Of a stretch of 64,000 nt of DNA, positions 63,401-64,000 are shown in pieces. Source of the DNA: Chitinophaga oryzae (GTDB taxonomy: Bacteria > Bacteroidota > Bacteroidia > Chitinophagales > Chitinophagaceae); assembly GCF_012516375.2 (NCBI RefSeq), contig NZ_CP051204.2, forward strand, positions 7,564,001 through 7,628,000, read 5' to 3'. A model generated the notes under the pieces. That model had not been told where the DNA came from and ran no database searches. It saw only the letters and a list, made by a program, of their open reading frames with translations. A program made the translations under genes and the position numbers. Each line of letters starts with the position of its first letter. The stretch's first letter is position 1.

Positions 63401-63477
63401 CTGCGGTGCCGGTTCAGGGCATAGGCGACGCCGCGGGAAAGCAGGGCCCTCCCGGGTTTCTCAAAAGCTCTTTTCAT
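60412..63477 (-). CDS. Double-domain secreted amidohydrolase
   Basis: The protein has 1021 residues. A long signal region (about 1-42, ending SYAHAQ) precedes two amidohydrolase-like halves. The N-terminal half (about 45-470) has the beta-sandwich (AFTHATIVKDAQTTLSNATLVIRDGKIVDAG) but reads YIYPSFVDIFSSYG at the metal site, with no HxH. The C-terminal half (about 585-1000) keeps the motif in LSAGIIDEHSHIAIS, later RFITCHSYVQSEI and VVTAINSDDAEMARR, so it is probably the catalytic part. The ending LNPARLLHVDNRMGSIKVGKDADLVLW is typical. The substrate is unknown; peptidase- or imidazolonepropionase-like activities occur in the family. Confidence 0.88.
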   Translation of the reverse strand: MKRAFEKPGRALLSRGVAYALNRHRSKLLVFSLLLAGSYAHAQETFPVNGIADPKDRCFAFTHATIVKDAQTTLSNATLVIRDGKIVDAGPGAAIPKDAVVVDCKGKYIYPSFVDIFSSYGQADVKRTGGSWNAPPQFLSNTKGAYGWNQAIKSEVNAVDLFSTDESKAATLREAGFGTVATQQMDGVARGTAALVTLAADKENKVIVREKVAAGYSFDKGSSTQNYPNSQMGYIALLRQTYLDAQWYKSQPAKEGVNLSLQAWNANQQLPQIFEVKDKWDALRADRTGDEFGVQYIIKASGNEYQRIREIAATKATFILPLNFPGAIDVEDPNDARFVSLSEMKHWEMAPSQPAAFEKANIPFCLTAADLKDVKSFLGSVRKAIEYGLSEQKALEALTKTPASTLKVYDKVGSLEAGKLANFLITSGPVFKDNTVILQNWVQGNRYLVKQDGWNDIRGIYTVSLSSGNNITVEVKGTATAPLLAVLQKDTLPGRIDINDKLVTLSLPLVKNGRSNVRLSGLIGENGWSGTGVDTSGASVRWNAAFARTAPAKSDSAKKNGSVDIGQLYYPFSGYGWDKLPQQQDILIKNATVWTNEKDGKLENTDVLVRGGKIAQIGKGLSAGNARVIDGTGKHLSAGIIDEHSHIAISNGVNESSQAVTAEVRIGDVLNPDDVNIYRQLSGGVTASHLLHGSANPIGGQSQLIKLRWGQDAEGLKVANWDPFIKFALGENVKQSNWGERNTVRFPQTRMGVEQVYVDAFTRARDYEKQGAGKRRDLELDALVEILNAKRFITCHSYVQSEINMLMHVADSFRFRVNTFTHILEGYKVADKMKAHGAGAGTFADWWAYKMEVQDAIPYNAAIMHKVGVVTAINSDDAEMARRLNQEAGKIVKYGGVPEEEALKMVTLNPARLLHVDNRMGSIKVGKDADLVLWSDHPLSIYAKAEKTIVDGIVEFDRDYDLQLRQRIAAERNRLVQKLLGEKKKGTPTQKAAFTPDEMYHCEDLQAGHQEGLGITTGAGF

Positions 63478-63636
63478 GTTCGGTTTTTTTTCGATTCAGA
63501 TTTTCAGTTGCTGGTCTTAAATGTAATAAATGATTGACCGAGGTGTTAGTAATTGACGCTTTTTTTTATGAGTGGTAAGGATGAATAGTTTTTGCATTAA
63601 CACGAAAAAGGGATAATTTGACAAGGGTTTACCCGT

Positions 63637-63644
63637 TAAGTTTG
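63637..63644 (+). promoter_or_regulatory. -7 element of the gene at 63672
   Basis: TAAGTTTG matches TAnnTTTG, 27 bases before the ATG. A TTG at 63618-63620 is 16 bases upstream, slightly close for the -33 element. Confidence 0.5.
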
Positions 63645-63671
63645 TCTAAATTTCATATATAATAGCTGACT

Positions 63672-64000
63672 ATGAAGATATTCTCGCTTCCCATGGTGCT
63701 GTTGCTGTGTTGCCTGCTGACGGGCATCGGGCTCGCCACCACTGCACAAACGAAAGACAGCACCAATAACCGTGGCCGCTGGGGCGTAGAGGGCAGGGCC
63801 GATAAGCTCAGCGATAAAATATCCAGACAGGTAGGACTGAACCGGGACCAGTACCAGCAGATTTACACCATCAACGCCGATATTATCCGCCGGATGGACG
63901 CCATTCGCGCTAATACCGGGCTTCAAAAAAAAGAACGGATGCAGCAGTTCAAAGCGCTGGAGACAGAACGCAGCCAGCGTTTTAAGAATGTGCTTACCGC
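63672..64000 (+). CDS. Small exported protein, Spy/CpxP-like, cut off by the window end
   Basis: 109 codons are visible. Signal MKIFSLPMVLLLCCLLTGIGLATTAQ is followed by a charged helical region: ADKLSDKISRQVGLNRDQYQQIYTINADIIRRMDAIRANT, then KKERMQQFKALETERSQRFKNVLT. The 'L.xxQ..xi..i......R' helix followed by 'RxxR' and 'RFKNVLT' is like periplasmic Spy/CpxP-type helical proteins common in Bacteroidota. The remainder lies outside the window, so family and length are uncertain. Confidence 0.65.
   Translation, partial: MKIFSLPMVLLLCCLLTGIGLATTAQTKDSTNNRGRWGVEGRADKLSDKISRQVGLNRDQYQQIYTINADIIRRMDAIRANTGLQKKERMQQFKALETERSQRFKNVLT

Overview
The window looks like chromosome of a Chitinophaga-type member of the Bacteroidota. 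The reasons are three SusC/SusD outer-membrane import pairs, two ECF sigma/FecR cassettes, DUF4302 and zinc-metallohydrolase lipoproteins, promoters of the TTG-N(18-20)-TAnnTTTG type, and almost no Shine-Dalgarno sequences. No insertion sequence, prophage, CRISPR array or rRNA was seen. The assignment is from gene content only.

Layout. Positions 1-1440 hold a cut-off suppressor-of-fused-like gene and a NIPSNAP-family protein. An initiator tRNA with its own promoter and terminator lies at 1637-1783, followed by a YiaA-type membrane protein. Positions 2.5-12.7 kb are Sus locus 1: divergent sigma factor, then fecR, susC, susD and a secreted phosphoesterase/beta-propeller protein. Positions 12.8-17.6 kb are Sus locus 2, a susC/susD pair with no sigma/FecR of its own. 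Its 1.3-kb upstream region is non-coding and carries a 66-bp tandem hairpin repeat and CG-centred operator-like palindromes. Positions 18.9-29.4 kb are Sus locus 3: sigma, fecR, susC, susD, zinc metallohydrolase and two DUF4302 lipoproteins. The two SusC proteins beside a FecR carry an N-terminal STN signalling domain; the SusC of locus 2 does not.

From 29.5 to 50.7 kb the content is mostly housekeeping: fused 2-oxoacid dehydrogenase E1 with a divergent MarR regulator, FAH-family hydrolase, pth, rplY, prs, radC, a Gfo/Idh/MocA oxidoreductase, ispD, queA, a double-ATPase ABC protein, AMP nucleosidase, a lone HsdR-N protein, glutamate dehydrogenase, cytochrome c biogenesis genes (ccsA, ccmD-like, ccmB), accC, GtrA, tdk and waaA. 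Positions 50.8-56.8 kb form one polysaccharide nucleotide-sugar operon (aminotransferase, UDP-glucose dehydrogenase, UDP-glucuronate decarboxylase, rfbB, rfbC, rfbD). The right end has a secreted protein, tyrS, two tandem amidohydrolase genes and the start of a small periplasmic protein.

The most unusual signal is not a gene. Nine intergenic gaps are filled, often from stop codon to stop codon, by long inverted-repeat elements of about 100-165 bp. Each has a central hairpin and long arms made of short tandem repeats: ATTACGA-type heptamers, CGCAAAG-type repeats, or GATTTNGG-type repeats. Variant repeat units are mirrored between the two arms of one element but differ between elements. Elements with different arms share a related AGCGGAGAT/ATCTCCGCT core. 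This suggests a dispersed, modular family whose arms are copied from each other.
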